Assembly (NCBI GenBank): GCA_025059375.1
Contig: JANXDO010000002.1
Span: 300,440 to 364,439 of the forward strand
From: Candidatus Nezhaarchaeota archaeon
Lineage (GTDB): Archaea; Thermoproteota; Methanomethylicia; Nezhaarchaeales; WYZ-LMO8
Reading direction: 5' to 3'
Length of the DNA stretch: 64,000 bases
Below are positions 17,725-26,614 of this stretch, in pieces; the first letter of the stretch is position 1, and every line of letters begins with the position of its first letter. The notes beneath the pieces were generated by a model. It ran no database searches. It saw nothing but the letters and a program-made list of their open reading frames with translations, and was not told the origin of the DNA. Position numbers and translations under genes: made by a program.

Positions 17725-17826
17725 TGGCCCGGCCGGGATTTGAACCCGGGTCACCGGCTCGAAAGGCCGGGATACTTGACCTGGCTCTACGGTCCCACGC
17801 AGGTTAGACCTCTATACGACCGGGCC
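17725..17826 (-). tRNA. tRNA-Glu(TTC) with a 27-nt intron in the D arm
   Basis: Acceptor stem GGCCCGG pairs with CCGGGCC, discriminator A, CCA not encoded. The anticodon arm is CCGGC-CTTTCGA-GCCGG with anticodon TTC, the T arm CCGGG-TTCAAAT-CCCGG. The D arm is only tRNA-Glu-like if 27 nt are removed: the mature D region becomes GTAG-AGCCAGGTCAA-GTAT, with the GG of positions 18-19 in place. A bulge-helix-bulge supports this: central helix GGTC:GACC with GTA bulges on both sides. The insertion point is around position 11/12, non-canonical. Confidence 0.9.
17789..17815 (-). other. tRNA intron at about position 11/12
   Basis: Intron of tRNA-Glu(TTC). The flanks share CGTA, so splicing could in principle be placed at five adjacent points with the same product. 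The GGTC:GACC helix with two GTA bulges selects cleavage after GT on both sides. Confidence 0.8.
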
Positions 17827-17911
17827 TTGCATTTTCTGGTACTCTATAGCCCCTCTTAAATGTAGCTCTACACTACGTTAGATTTATTTTCGTAAGCTTA
17901 TCTCCCTAATT

Positions 17912-18658
17912 TTGGTGTGGGACTTGGACATAAACATAGTTAGTAGGGGGTTTAAAGGTAGTTGGTTGATAATCGGCCTTCCTGATGCAGGTCTTGTAGG
18001 TGCTATATCTACAGCTCATATTGTTAAGGTTCTCAGCCTAGAAACTATAGGTTACGTGGATAGTGAGCTACTCCCACCGATTGTAGTGGTCCATCAATCT
18101 AAGGTTTACGATCCAGTGAGGTTCTTCGGAAGAGAGGGCTTAATGATTTTAAGCAGCGAGGTTCCAATACATCATTCACTTGTCTATCCACTAAGCAGAG
18201 CTGTTGTTGAGTGGGCTCTAAGGGAGGATGTTAGGGGGATCATAGTGATAACCGGCATTGCCGTACCTAATAGGATTGAGATCGAAACTCCTGAAGTGTA
18301 CGCGATAGCTGGATCTCCAGAGGCTCGTGAGCTTGTTGAGAAGGGTGGCATTAAGAGCTTTGAGGAGGGCTTCGTGGTTGGACCAGCAGCTGCTGTTATG
18401 AAGGAGTGTATCAGGAAGAGAATGCCGTCATTAATGCTGCTTGCACAGTGCTTCCTTGAGTATCCAGATCCCGGTGCCGCAGCTCAAGCGATCTTAGCAT
18501 TGAACAGGGTGCTCAACATCAACATCGACGTAAAGCCGTTACTCGATGAGGCTGAGATGATAAGGGTTAAGACTCGTGAGCTTATGAGGAGGACCACAGA
18601 CGTATTAAGACAGATGAGGAAGTCTCATGAGTACGAGGTCCCATTGATGTACACATAA
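17912..18658 (+). CDS. PAC2-family protein (proteasome assembly chaperone homologue)
   Basis: A 248-aa member of the PAC2/DUF75 family. Signatures: LIIGLPDAGLVGAIST near the N-terminus, a YVDSELLPPIVVVH strand, GIIVITGIAVPN and the late GPAAAVMKECIRKRMPS, with a helical C-terminal tail. In archaea these proteins are related to eukaryotic proteasome assembly chaperone 2; direct biochemical roles are poorly known. Starts are TTG 17912 or GTG 17915; an AT-rich stretch about 30 bases upstream suggests leaderless transcription. The gene is 11 bp upstream of the Hsp20 gene, so the pair may form a protein quality control unit. Confidence 0.88.
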   Translation: MVWDLDINIVSRGFKGSWLIIGLPDAGLVGAISTAHIVKVLSLETIGYVDSELLPPIVVVHQSKVYDPVRFFGREGLMILSSEVPIHHSLVYPLSRAVVEWALREDVRGIIVITGIAVPNRIEIETPEVYAIAGSPEARELVEKGGIKSFEEGFVVGPAAAVMKECIRKRMPSLMLLAQCFLEYPDPGAAAQAILALNRVLNINIDVKPLLDEAEMIRVKTRELMRRTTDVLRQMRKSHEYEVPLMYT

Positions 18659-18669
18659 GGGGTGTTATT

Positions 18670-19089
18670 GTGATTAAGAGGAGGAGGGTCTTTGAATCGT
18701 TTTCAGAGATCATAGATGAACTTAGGGAGGAGGTCGAAAGGCTTTCGTCACTTTTAGAGGACTTGGAATCACCAATGTGGAATGCTACTGAGTGTTGTTT
18801 AACTCCATTGTCAAGTGTTAAAGATTTAGGTGATGAGTATGAAGTGACGGTGGACCTTCCACTGGTTGATCAGGGAACTATAAACGTATACGTTGAGGGT
18901 AACGATACCCTAAAGATAGAGGCTGGGATAAGAGAAAAGGTGAAGTTTGAGCATTGGGGGACAATTCAAAGGACGACGGAGTTTAGGAGGTACAAGAAGA
19001 TCATAAGGTTTCCGGAACCTGTTGATCCAACATCTTTAAGGGTATCATTTAAGCAAGGGCTTCTGATAGCTAAAGTTAAGAAAGTCTGA
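18670..19089 (+). CDS. Hsp20/alpha-crystallin-like small heat shock protein
   Basis: A 139-aa protein with a charged coiled-coil-like N-terminus followed by an alpha-crystallin beta-sandwich: DLGDEYEVTVDLPLVDQG, TLKIEAGIREK and a C-terminal FKQGLLIAKVKKV, the usual last strand of the domain. The GTG start is preceded by a GGGGTG element. It would act as a holdase for unfolded proteins in the cytoplasm. It lacks the I-x-I tail needed for large oligomers in classical members, so it is a divergent one. Confidence 0.8.
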   Translation: MIKRRRVFESFSEIIDELREEVERLSSLLEDLESPMWNATECCLTPLSSVKDLGDEYEVTVDLPLVDQGTINVYVEGNDTLKIEAGIREKVKFEHWGTIQRTTEFRRYKKIIRFPEPVDPTSLRVSFKQGLLIAKVKKV

Positions 19090-20491
19090 GGTCAAACGAT
19101 ACATCACCCTTGGCTTCAAGGCTCTCCTTAACCTTCTCAGCAACCTCTACTATTCCTCTAAAGAGTCCCTCCGTTATGATCCCTTTGTCAAGCAGCTTCT
19201 TCGCTTTATTGATATCCAAGATTGTGACCTCACCCATTGGTTTAGCGATAATGTCCACCTCAAGGTCAATATACCTAATTTTTCTTGGTGCAAACTCAAC
19301 AGGTGTTGATATGTTCACGTAAATACCCTTGAGCTCACCTCTCTCATTATAGTAGGAAGTCTTCGACACTGGTGAGCCAAGCTTGTACGCGGAAACCCCA
19401 TAGTCGCCATTCTCCTTTGGCACGCCGAGTCCATCGTATACTCCTCCACCCTTAAACCTCCTCTTTAGAATTAAGATCATATCGTCATTAAAGTCTTCAA
19501 CTATTCCTGGTGTTAGCCTGTAGACTCTACCATCAGGCTTCACGTGCTCTATGGCTACTTTCGAGCCCTTCTTAATCGCATCCCTGATCATGATCTTTGA
19601 TGCTGCCTCCCCAATGCTTGGACCCATAGCGTTCATAAGCTTTTCGACAACGTCGACGGTATACGCATACCTTTTCCCCCAGCTCTTGATCAGGTGGTGG
19701 TTGGGCATTGTTGATACTACTAGGCTTCTAAGCTCATCGAGCCTCCTCTTGCCGTTGTAGGATATGGAGACCACATAACACGTTGGCGGATCATAGATAA
19801 GGCATGGAGCCTTAATCTCACAGGCTCTACGCATTACTTTGAGCGCCTCCTCCTTTAGCCTCTGAACCTCCTCTATTAGCTCCTCAGTACTAGCTGCTAT
19901 GGCCTCCTTCTTCCATTGTATACCCCAATCCGTCGGTTTTAGTAAGCTGCCTAGCTTCATTAGCTCACTCGCAACACTCTGTGGGACATCTTTTGACGTT
20001 GAAATCCAGCCATCCTTTATTAAATCAGCATAACGCCCAACAATCCTGACTCTCTTAGTCAGCTGTACGTGACCAGTCTTATCGATGCTATTCTTCAACG
20101 GTGAAATTATTACTTCCTGCCCTTCACTAAGCTTTTCAGCTAAGACACCTACCCCGTCACGGTAGTCGATGTAACTTACGTTACCTTCGACCTTCTCCAC
20201 GACACCCTTATATATTTCATAGCCAATCTTCTCGCACCTCAACACTAAGTGAGGAATCTCCTTGACCAGCAGTTCAATAACATCCTTTGCTCTTGACCCC
20301 TCAATAACGATGTCTCCTCTCCGAGAGTGATCCCTAATTACAGCATCCCAACTCTTTGTGGCTTCTTGAAGCCCGAATCTGGTGGCCGTGGTTAGTGATG
20401 GCCTGGCAATTCTAAATCCATTGTCTAGCAGTAGTTTAACTAGGGCTGTGGTGTAGATCCCTCTAACCATTACTGATGGTTTCTCTGTCAC
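19076..20491 (-). CDS. fau-1: RNA-binding protein/ribonuclease FAU-1
   Basis: The 471-aa product matches the archaeal FAU-1 family, which binds AU-rich RNA and has RNase E/G-like activity in rRNA maturation. It has an N-terminal RNase E-like region with an S1-type segment (YEIYKGVVEKVEGN and VISPLKN) and a C-terminal DUF402 domain with KIRYIDLEVDIIAKP and GEVTILDINKAKKLLDKGII. The 3' end overlaps the convergent Hsp20 gene by 14 bp. Divergent from the UPF0147 gene, with which it shares a 137-bp promoter region containing TTTTAAAATC. Confidence 0.9.
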   Translation of the reverse strand: MTEKPSVMVRGIYTTALVKLLLDNGFRIARPSLTTATRFGLQEATKSWDAVIRDHSRRGDIVIEGSRAKDVIELLVKEIPHLVLRCEKIGYEIYKGVVEKVEGNVSYIDYRDGVGVLAEKLSEGQEVIISPLKNSIDKTGHVQLTKRVRIVGRYADLIKDGWISTSKDVPQSVASELMKLGSLLKPTDWGIQWKKEAIAASTEELIEEVQRLKEEALKVMRRACEIKAPCLIYDPPTCYVVSISYNGKRRLDELRSLVVSTMPNHHLIKSWGKRYAYTVDVVEKLMNAMGPSIGEAASKIMIRDAIKKGSKVAIEHVKPDGRVYRLTPGIVEDFNDDMILILKRRFKGGGVYDGLGVPKENGDYGVSAYKLGSPVSKTSYYNERGELKGIYVNISTPVEFAPRKIRYIDLEVDIIAKPMGEVTILDINKAKKLLDKGIITEGLFRGIVEVAEKVKESLEAKGDVSFDLRLS

Positions 20492-20628
20492 TGCAGCCCC
20501 CCGAATTCTCTGTAGTAGATTTTAAAATCTAAAAAATTGAAAGGTTTTTTAAGAGGTATCCTAGCCTTCTTTATTAGGCTTTACACACTAGACTTCTCTA
20601 GGCTTCTCTTGAAGGGGTGGTTGTATCC

Positions 20629-20904
20629 ATGTCTGTTGAGGGTGAGTCTGAGCAGGAGCAGAAGATCTCGCAAGCAATTATGATATTACAGAGGGTAGCT
20701 GACGACCTTGGAGTACCAAGGAACATAAGGAGGGCTTGTAGCGAGTCCATAAAGGTGCTTAAAACCAGGAAGTTTACTCCTGGAGTTAGGGCATCAAACG
20801 CAATAAGTATACTTGATGAGTGCAGTCAGGATCCTAACATGCCCTTATTCGCTAGGACCGCCATATGGCAAGCTGTAAGCATACTTGAGCAGGTAAAGGA
20901 TTGA
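20629..20904 (+). CDS. UPF0147 family protein
   Basis: A small all-helical archaeal protein of the UPF0147 family, seen in AIMILQRVADDLGVPRNIRRA and TPGVRASNAISILDECSQDP. Function unknown. The frame opens at GTG 20617, but the ATG at 20629 has a GGGGTGG element at the right distance and gives the usual family length (91 aa). It is followed after 16 bp by the p27-like gene. Confidence 0.9.
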   Translation: MSVEGESEQEQKISQAIMILQRVADDLGVPRNIRRACSESIKVLKTRKFTPGVRASNAISILDECSQDPNMPLFARTAIWQAVSILEQVKD

Positions 20905-20920
20905 AATCGGTGATGTAGTT

Positions 20921-21277
20921 TTGAGCGCTGATGACTCTGCGAGAATGAAGAGGATGGTTGATTTGCTTAGAAGTGGAGCGACCATGCTCCCCGACGTTTG
21001 TCCAGTATGCAATACTCCTCTCTTTAAGATGAAGAGCGGTGAAATATACTGTCCAGGGTGTAATAAGAGGGTCATCTTCGTGAAGGAGGGGGAGGACGTA
21101 TCGAAAATAGCTCAGATCCAGGCGGTAAGTGAGCTGACGTCAACGGTGAACCAGAAGCTCTTGGAGCTAACGAACATGGCGAAGTATGAGAGTGACGTTG
21201 ATAGGCTCTATGAGCTTGGTAAATGCCTGCTCACTTGGCTTGAGATATTTGAGAGAGTTAAAAAGTTTCAAACGTAA
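20921..21277 (+). CDS. Autoantigen p27/SSSCA1-like zinc-binding protein
   Basis: A 118-aa protein with a four-Cys zinc ribbon, CPVC and CPGC, in the motif LPDVCPVCNTPLFKMKSGEI, then a helical tail. This is the Sjogren's syndrome/scleroderma autoantigen 1 family, shared by archaea and eukaryotes and without a settled function. It forms a probable operon with the UPF0147 gene, and its 3' end overlaps the convergent coaBC gene by 10 bp. Confidence 0.88.
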   Translation: MSADDSARMKRMVDLLRSGATMLPDVCPVCNTPLFKMKSGEIYCPGCNKRVIFVKEGEDVSKIAQIQAVSELTSTVNQKLLELTNMAKYESDVDRLYELGKCLLTWLEIFERVKKFQT

Positions 21278-22548
21278 CTGGATTGTTTGTGTGCCCTCTT
21301 TTTCAAAATTTCAATAGCCTTCTTCATTATTAGCCTCGCCATTCTCCTCTTACTTACTCTGCCCACTTTGAGCTCCTCATCGCTAGTTATCAAGTAGCCC
21401 TCGTTGTGTTCAGAGCCAAAGCCCACATCAGGTCTTGAGACGTCATTCGCCAAGATGATGTCTAAATTGCCCTCCTTCATCCTCCTCCTGGCCCTCTCTA
21501 AAAGCTCTTCGACTGAAACACCGTACTCAGCCTTGAATCCAACCATGATTGCCTCGGGCAATCTCTCTCTCAAGGCTAAGTATATTTTCGGGGTTGGCTT
21601 GAGGGTGACGTTTAGGTGCGCATTAGAGCTGACTTTATCCGTAGAGACCTCTTTGAATGAGAAATCGGCTGGAGCTGCTGCTAAGACGATGATCTTGGGC
21701 TTCTCCCCCTCAGCGATCTCTAAGCAGGCATTAAGCATCTCCTCCGTTGAGGTAACGCTCTTAAAGTTGACGCCTCTAGGCGGTTTAAGGTGCGTGGGAC
21801 CTGAGATCAAGTACACATAAGCCCCATTATTAGCACAGACGGATGCAAGCGAGAAGCCCATTCTCCCGCTGCTCGCATTAGTTATGAACCTTATGGGGTC
21901 TAGATGCTCTCTAGTTGGTCCTGCCGTTACTAGGACCTTTAGCCCCCTCAATCCTTCTATTGGATTCAGGACGTCCTCGACCAAGTCGGCTATGTCCTCA
22001 ATCGCAGCCATCTTCAACCTTCCGTCCTCAACATCTGGTTCAATGATCGTTACGCCGAGTCCTCTAAGCTTGTCAAGACACTGCTTAACTGTTGGGGCCA
22101 TGTACATGCTTGCATGCATTGCTGGAGCGACAATTATGGGTTTTCCAGAGCCTAGAGCTGTGGTTAGCACGTCCATTACCACGTTGTCTGAAATGCCACT
22201 CGCAAGCTTACATAACGTGTTTGCTGTGGCTGGAGCGACGATGAGCGCGTGTGCCCAGCCATCCTTGCCGGCGATGGCTATGTGCTCTACCTCGCCCGTG
22301 CCCTTTACTATGGGCTTATTGCCTGACGCCCATTGCATTAGTGTCGGGCTTATGAACTTAAGGGTTTTAGGCGTCGCTACAAACCTCACGTTGGCTCCAC
22401 GCTTTATGAGCTCACGAGCGAGGTCTAAGGCCTTATAGACAGCGACGCTAGCAGTAACGCACAGGGCTATGTTCATGTCCTTCAAGTCGTCGGTCTTAGA
22501 GCACCTAATCTCATTGACGGTGTGTCGATACATTCGTAAACCCACCAA
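21268..22548 (-). CDS. coaBC: Phosphopantothenoylcysteine decarboxylase/phosphopantothenate--cysteine ligase
   Basis: The bifunctional enzyme of coenzyme A synthesis. The N-terminal flavin-dependent decarboxylase (CoaC) shows IALCVTASVAVYKALDLA, VAPATANTLCKLASGISD and VAPAMHASMY with the catalytic region; the C-terminal ligase (CoaB) shows VLVTAGPTREHLDPIRFITN and SSGRMGFSLA. A LANDVSRPDVGFGSEHN block near the end is typical. Length 426 aa is normal. Internal ATG at 22476 (MNIALCVTASVAV) is an alternative start that removes about 24 residues. Confidence 0.96.
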   Translation of the reverse strand: MVGLRMYRHTVNEIRCSKTDDLKDMNIALCVTASVAVYKALDLARELIKRGANVRFVATPKTLKFISPTLMQWASGNKPIVKGTGEVEHIAIAGKDGWAHALIVAPATANTLCKLASGISDNVVMDVLTTALGSGKPIIVAPAMHASMYMAPTVKQCLDKLRGLGVTIIEPDVEDGRLKMAAIEDIADLVEDVLNPIEGLRGLKVLVTAGPTREHLDPIRFITNASSGRMGFSLASVCANNGAYVYLISGPTHLKPPRGVNFKSVTSTEEMLNACLEIAEGEKPKIIVLAAAPADFSFKEVSTDKVSSNAHLNVTLKPTPKIYLALRERLPEAIMVGFKAEYGVSVEELLERARRRMKEGNLDIILANDVSRPDVGFGSEHNEGYLITSDEELKVGRVSKRRMARLIMKKAIEILKKRAHKQSSYV

Positions 22549-22607
22549 GCACTTATCTCAGTATACGCTCAACAACTTTTTAAAGATGCTTGGGTAACCA
22601 ACACAGT

Positions 22608-23303
22608 ATGCGTTCTCTAGTCCCCCCACTCATAATCGTAAACTTCAAGACATACATTGAGGCGACGGGTCAAAGAGCTGTTGAGCTTGCCAGAAAGTGT
22701 GAGAGGGTGTCTAGAGAGCTTGGCGTTAACATAGCTGTAGCGGTCCAAGCCGTTGATATATATAGGGTGGCCTCGTCGGTCTCGATACCGGTGCTTGCTC
22801 AACACGTAGATCCCTATCCACCAGGCGCTTATACTGGGAGCATATTGATGGAGGCTATTAAGGAGGCTGGAGCTATTGGGACGCTCATAAACCATTCAGA
22901 GAAGAGGTTGAGGATTGATGAGGTTGATGAGGTTGTAAAGAGGTCATCAACATTGGGCCTCGAGGTCATCGTGTGCGCTAATACACCAGAAGTTGCGGCA
23001 TCGCTTTCAGCCCTTAAGCCTAAGTTCATAGCCATAGAGCCGCCAGAGCTCATTGGGACTGGAAAGGCAGTCTCAAAAGCTAAGCCCGAAATCGTCACGA
23101 ACACTGTGAGGCTCATTAAGAGTGTTAATCCAAACGTCGTGGTGATATGTGGGGCTGGGATAACTAGTGGGGACGATGTTGAAGTAGCGATTAAGCTCGG
23201 GACTCAAGGAGTCCTCGTGGCCTCGGGCGTTGTAAAGGCGAGAGATCAAGAATCGTCTATTAGAGATTTGGCTCAAGGCCTTCTAAGATCGTATGGTAGC
23301 TGA
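22608..23303 (+). CDS. tpiA: Triosephosphate isomerase (archaeal type)
   Basis: Interconverts dihydroxyacetone phosphate and glyceraldehyde-3-phosphate. The product has the short archaeal form (231 aa) with IIVNFKTY (catalytic Lys), HSEKRLR (catalytic His), IAIEPPELIGTGKAVSK (catalytic Glu) and the GAGITSGDDV phosphate-binding loop. The frame is open from 22590, but TTTTTAAAG at about 22574-22582 lies 26-34 bases before ATG 22608, which fits a leaderless start there. Confidence 0.95.
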   Translation: MRSLVPPLIIVNFKTYIEATGQRAVELARKCERVSRELGVNIAVAVQAVDIYRVASSVSIPVLAQHVDPYPPGAYTGSILMEAIKEAGAIGTLINHSEKRLRIDEVDEVVKRSSTLGLEVIVCANTPEVAASLSALKPKFIAIEPPELIGTGKAVSKAKPEIVTNTVRLIKSVNPNVVVICGAGITSGDDVEVAIKLGTQGVLVASGVVKARDQESSIRDLAQGLLRSYGS

Positions 23304-23569
23304 CAAGGTTAGCTGGAAAAGGTCCAGCTGACTCAGCCTGACATGAGCTAATGAGGGTGGAAGTTCATAGCCTTGAGTCGACCAGCTCTCAGCATGCTGA
23401 CCCTAGAGACGTGGTCCCGACTCTCAACTGTCAGGTGAAGAGCCACTTAGTCGCAGGGGTGTTCGCATGCATGAAAGCTCTTAATCGCGCATCGTGACCG
23501 AGGAGAGCTGAAGGTTTCGAGAATCGCCCGAACAACTCTTTAACCTAGTGAGCTGGATCCATCTCTAGC
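23304..23569. other. GC-richer intergenic region with hairpin
   Basis: 266 bp between two convergent genes. It begins with a perfect 7-bp hairpin, AGCTGGA at 23311-23317 with TCCAGCT at 23323-23329, and contains the 12-base palindrome TCAGCATGCTGA near 23391. The hairpin could end the tpiA transcript; no T run follows. No open frame is convincing. Confidence 0.4.
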
Positions 23570-24340
23570 TCATTTACGAAGCACCACTCCGTAGGGATCT
23601 AAACTCCTCAAGATCTTAAGCTCCTCATTCGTTGGCTCGAGCGTTACCTCAACCTCATCCGGGATCCTTATCGGGAAGCCGCTGTTCTCATTTATCTCCT
23701 CTAAGGTCACGCCAGGATGTATGGATAGAAGCGTCATCCTCTTCTCCTCATCAAAGCCGTAAACTCCTAATTGAGTAACGACTCTCCAAGGACCGGTGTT
23801 ACGCGGTAGCCCCACCCTCTCCCTCGCCATGGGTCCCGTCAGGTAACCTGGCGTCGTTATGAAGTCGACTCTACGGACAAATCTCTTCCTATCCTGCCTC
23901 ATTATGATGATGGTCCTCCAGCATAAGGAGCCAAAGTCATTAGCTCCACCACTGCCAGGTAGCCTAACCTTCGGCTTGTCGTAGGGCCCTATGACCGTCG
24001 TGTTTATGTTCCCATACATGTCTATCTGTGCTGCTCCGAGGAAGGCGAACTCACCATAACCAGCTTGAATGAACGACATAACATAGTCCATGCTAGCTGC
24101 CATGATAGCCCTGTGTGTTGTCATGGAGTCCCCAACGGATAGTGGTATGGTTGGGGGAGTCTCAGGACACATTCCTCCTGCTTCATAGATTATTGCTATC
24201 CTTGGAGCGTGAGTAGCCTTGGCTAGCAGTGCTGCGAGTATGGGGATCCCTGTGCCGGTGAACACGGTCTTCCCATCTTCTATTAGTCTTGAGGCAGCGA
24301 TTATCATCATCTCCGTTCCCGTGTACTTAAGCTTGGACAT
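23570..24340 (-). CDS. CoA transferase family I, beta subunit (glutaconate-CoA transferase B-like)
   Basis: The 256-aa protein is the beta chain of a two-subunit family I CoA transferase. IIYEAGGMCPETP supplies the glutamate expected to form the glutamyl-CoA thioester, and FLGAAQIDMYGNINTTVIG plus KVRLPGSGGANDFG are typical of the GctB/IpdB group. It lies 10 bp downstream of the alpha-subunit gene. The same group includes the IpdAB ring-opening hydrolase, so transferase activity is likely but not certain. Confidence 0.88.
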   Translation of the reverse strand: MSKLKYTGTEMMIIAASRLIEDGKTVFTGTGIPILAALLAKATHAPRIAIIYEAGGMCPETPPTIPLSVGDSMTTHRAIMAASMDYVMSFIQAGYGEFAFLGAAQIDMYGNINTTVIGPYDKPKVRLPGSGGANDFGSLCWRTIIIMRQDRKRFVRRVDFITTPGYLTGPMARERVGLPRNTGPWRVVTQLGVYGFDEEKRMTLLSIHPGVTLEEINENSGFPIRIPDEVEVTLEPTNEELKILRSLDPYGVVLRK

Positions 24341-24350
24341 GTCCGATCCC

Positions 24351-25406
24351 TCATAGCTCTATCCATGGATACGTGAAGTTGGCCCTTCCTTCTTCGAGCT
24401 CTCTTAGGTATCGTAGCTTCTCCATCCCCCCTATTAGCTGTAGGTAGTGATTGAAGTCTTTAACGCCATAAACGTACTTGTCGAAGTACTCTCTCGTTCC
24501 CTCCTCCGTTCGCGTCATCCTCAAGTACTCGGCTATGTGCTCTTCATCGAAGTAGTAGCGACCAGGCATATTGCATGGATGGCACCCATAAGGTACCTCG
24601 ACAACTGCGTCCACGTGGAAGTATGGTATGCACGTTCGCCATGGCTCCTCCCTTATCCTCTCCGTTGAGACGATCTCCTCAGTGGTTATTATTAACCTCT
24701 TAGCAGCTCTAGCAAGCTCAAAATCCATGACCAATGAGCCGTCTATCTGGCAGTTCCCATACTTATCGCAACGATGGACATGTATTATTGCTACGTCGGG
24801 GAAGCATGCCGGGATCAGGCATATAGGCTTACCAGTAAAGGGATCCTTCACAATCTTAGCTGCGCTGTATTTGAAGGTGTCAGTGCCCATCATAACGCGT
24901 GCTGGAATCCAGGGCAAGCCTGACGCTGCAGCCTTAAACCTCCACTGAAAGGCTGCGTTACTCCACTCCGCAATAACCTTTACCCTACCACTCTCTACAG
25001 CCCTCCTTGATGCTGGGGATAGGCCTCGTAGCTCATGCCCAAAGGAGTAGGCTACCTCAACTTCACTTACGCATCCAGCAGCTATCAGGACGTCGAGGTC
25101 GTGAACCGCCGTCTTCCCAGCGACCACCAGGTCTCTCTTCCTCTGCCGAATGATCTCATAAATCGCTGCCATTGGCACCCTTACGTGCCCAAACCCTCCT
25201 ATCGCGATGTAGCAGCCATCGTGGACAAATTTCGATACGGCCTCGCTGAGATCCATGATCTTTTCTTCCATGCTTAAGTTCTTGTTCCTCCGGACCCAAT
25301 CACGGAGGTCGTCAGGATCCATCCATGCCAGTAGCTTTCCCTTCCCCTCTTCAAGTACCTCCACCATCCTCCCCAATTTAAGTTCATGGGGGTTGGGGTA
25401 CAGCAA
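24351..25406 (-). CDS. CoA transferase family I, alpha subunit (glutaconate-CoA transferase A-like)
   Basis: The alpha chain (351 aa) with the signature IAIGGFGHVRVPMAAIYEI, AYSFGHELRGLSP and IHVHRCDKYGNCQIDG. The N-terminal 45 residues (GKLLAWMDPDDLRDWV) form an extension that I know from related archaeal/bacterial GctA-type sequences. Start TTG 25406; ATG 25367 is an alternative. With the beta subunit and the adjacent beta-keto acid cleavage enzyme it probably activates a dicarboxylic or keto acid in an amino acid or acyl degradation pathway. Confidence 0.88.
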   Translation of the reverse strand: MLYPNPHELKLGRMVEVLEEGKGKLLAWMDPDDLRDWVRRNKNLSMEEKIMDLSEAVSKFVHDGCYIAIGGFGHVRVPMAAIYEIIRQRKRDLVVAGKTAVHDLDVLIAAGCVSEVEVAYSFGHELRGLSPASRRAVESGRVKVIAEWSNAAFQWRFKAAASGLPWIPARVMMGTDTFKYSAAKIVKDPFTGKPICLIPACFPDVAIIHVHRCDKYGNCQIDGSLVMDFELARAAKRLIITTEEIVSTERIREEPWRTCIPYFHVDAVVEVPYGCHPCNMPGRYYFDEEHIAEYLRMTRTEEGTREYFDKYVYGVKDFNHYLQLIGGMEKLRYLRELEEGRANFTYPWIEL

Positions 25407-25583
25407 TATATGCGTTTCGTCTATACGATGTGTTGTCTCTTTAACAGCTCACCCTCCATCACCGCAATCTGAAGAGTTCTGAAAGCAGACTGCGGCTTGG
25501 CGATCATGTCCTCTTAGCGCTCTAGCTTTTTGTTGAGTAGAAAAGATCTTGCAGGCATCTTCTAACGATCGATTTTGTTGCAG

Positions 25584-26531
25584 TCAGAACTTCACGCGGT
25601 CCTTCCCCTTTAGCCCCAGAATCTCTCGAGCATCGTCGGGCGTAGCTATTGTCCTCCAACCGAGTATGTCCTCAACAATCCTGACCATCTTCTTCACGAG
25701 CTCAGCATTGCTCCTTGCCAACTCCCCCTTCCCCAAGAACAGGTTATCCTCTAAACCTACTCGAACGTGCCCACCCATCATCGCGGCTAAGGTGCACATC
25801 GGGAACTGCCATCTTCCAGCAGCTGCCACCGACCAAGTGTAGTTGCTTGGTCCAAATAGAGCATCAGCAGTCTGCTTCATGTATAGGAGGCTGTCTGAGG
25901 TTGCCCCTATCCCTCCCTTTACCCCTAAGACGAACTGTACGTGGATTGGCATCTTAACTACACCGTCCTGCCATAGGTAGTAGGCGTTCCATATGTGACC
26001 CACATCATAACACTCAAGTTCAGGTTTTGTCCCATGTCTATACATTGTCTGGATGAAGGTCTCTATGTCCTTGAAGGTGTTCTTGAAGACGAAGTCGTAG
26101 CTGAGCTCTATGAACTGATGCTCCCATGGATACTTAAACTTCTTACGTAATTCTTCCCACGTCCTCTTTGGGTATGGAGAGAAGTTCATTGAGCCCATGT
26201 TCAGTGAGCACATTTCAGGCTCGAACTCTGGTACTACGCTGACCCTCTCCTCAGCAGTCATACCGATCCCTCCGCCAGTGGTGACACATATGACGACATC
26301 GCTTCTCTCCTTTATCTTCGTGAGGATCTCACGGAATATCTTAAGGTCAGAAGTAGGCCTTCCATCTCTTGGATCTCTAGCATGTATGTGAACTATGGCG
26401 GCTCCAGCCTCAGCTGCCTTAATCGCTTCATCAGCTATCTGGTCTGGCGTAATCGGCAAGTATGGTGACATGCTCGGTGTGTGTATTGACCCCGTTATGG
26501 CGCATGTAATTATTAGCTTATCAGCCTTCAA
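25584..26531 (-). CDS. Beta-keto acid cleavage enzyme (BKACE, 3-keto-5-aminohexanoate cleavage-like)
   Basis: BKACE enzymes condense a beta-keto acid with acetyl-CoA to give acetoacetate and a new acyl-CoA, using a divalent zinc. The 315-aa TIM barrel shows AAIVHIHARDPRDGRP (His-x-His zinc ligands), ICVTTGGG, CSLNMGSMNF and a late VRVGLEDNLFLGKGE block with the catalytic Glu. The substrate specificity of this large family varies and cannot be read here. It lies 177 bp upstream of the CoA transferase genes on the same strand. Confidence 0.92.
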   Translation of the reverse strand: MKADKLIITCAITGSIHTPSMSPYLPITPDQIADEAIKAAEAGAAIVHIHARDPRDGRPTSDLKIFREILTKIKERSDVVICVTTGGGIGMTAEERVSVVPEFEPEMCSLNMGSMNFSPYPKRTWEELRKKFKYPWEHQFIELSYDFVFKNTFKDIETFIQTMYRHGTKPELECYDVGHIWNAYYLWQDGVVKMPIHVQFVLGVKGGIGATSDSLLYMKQTADALFGPSNYTWSVAAAGRWQFPMCTLAAMMGGHVRVGLEDNLFLGKGELARSNAELVKKMVRIVEDILGWRTIATPDDAREILGLKGKDRVKF

Positions 26532-26614
26532 GTCAATACACCTTCCTAGATTAGATGGTCGCTTAAAGCTTTGGGATGACGTCTAATAAACCTTCACTCA
26601 TTCGCGGCGGAGAC

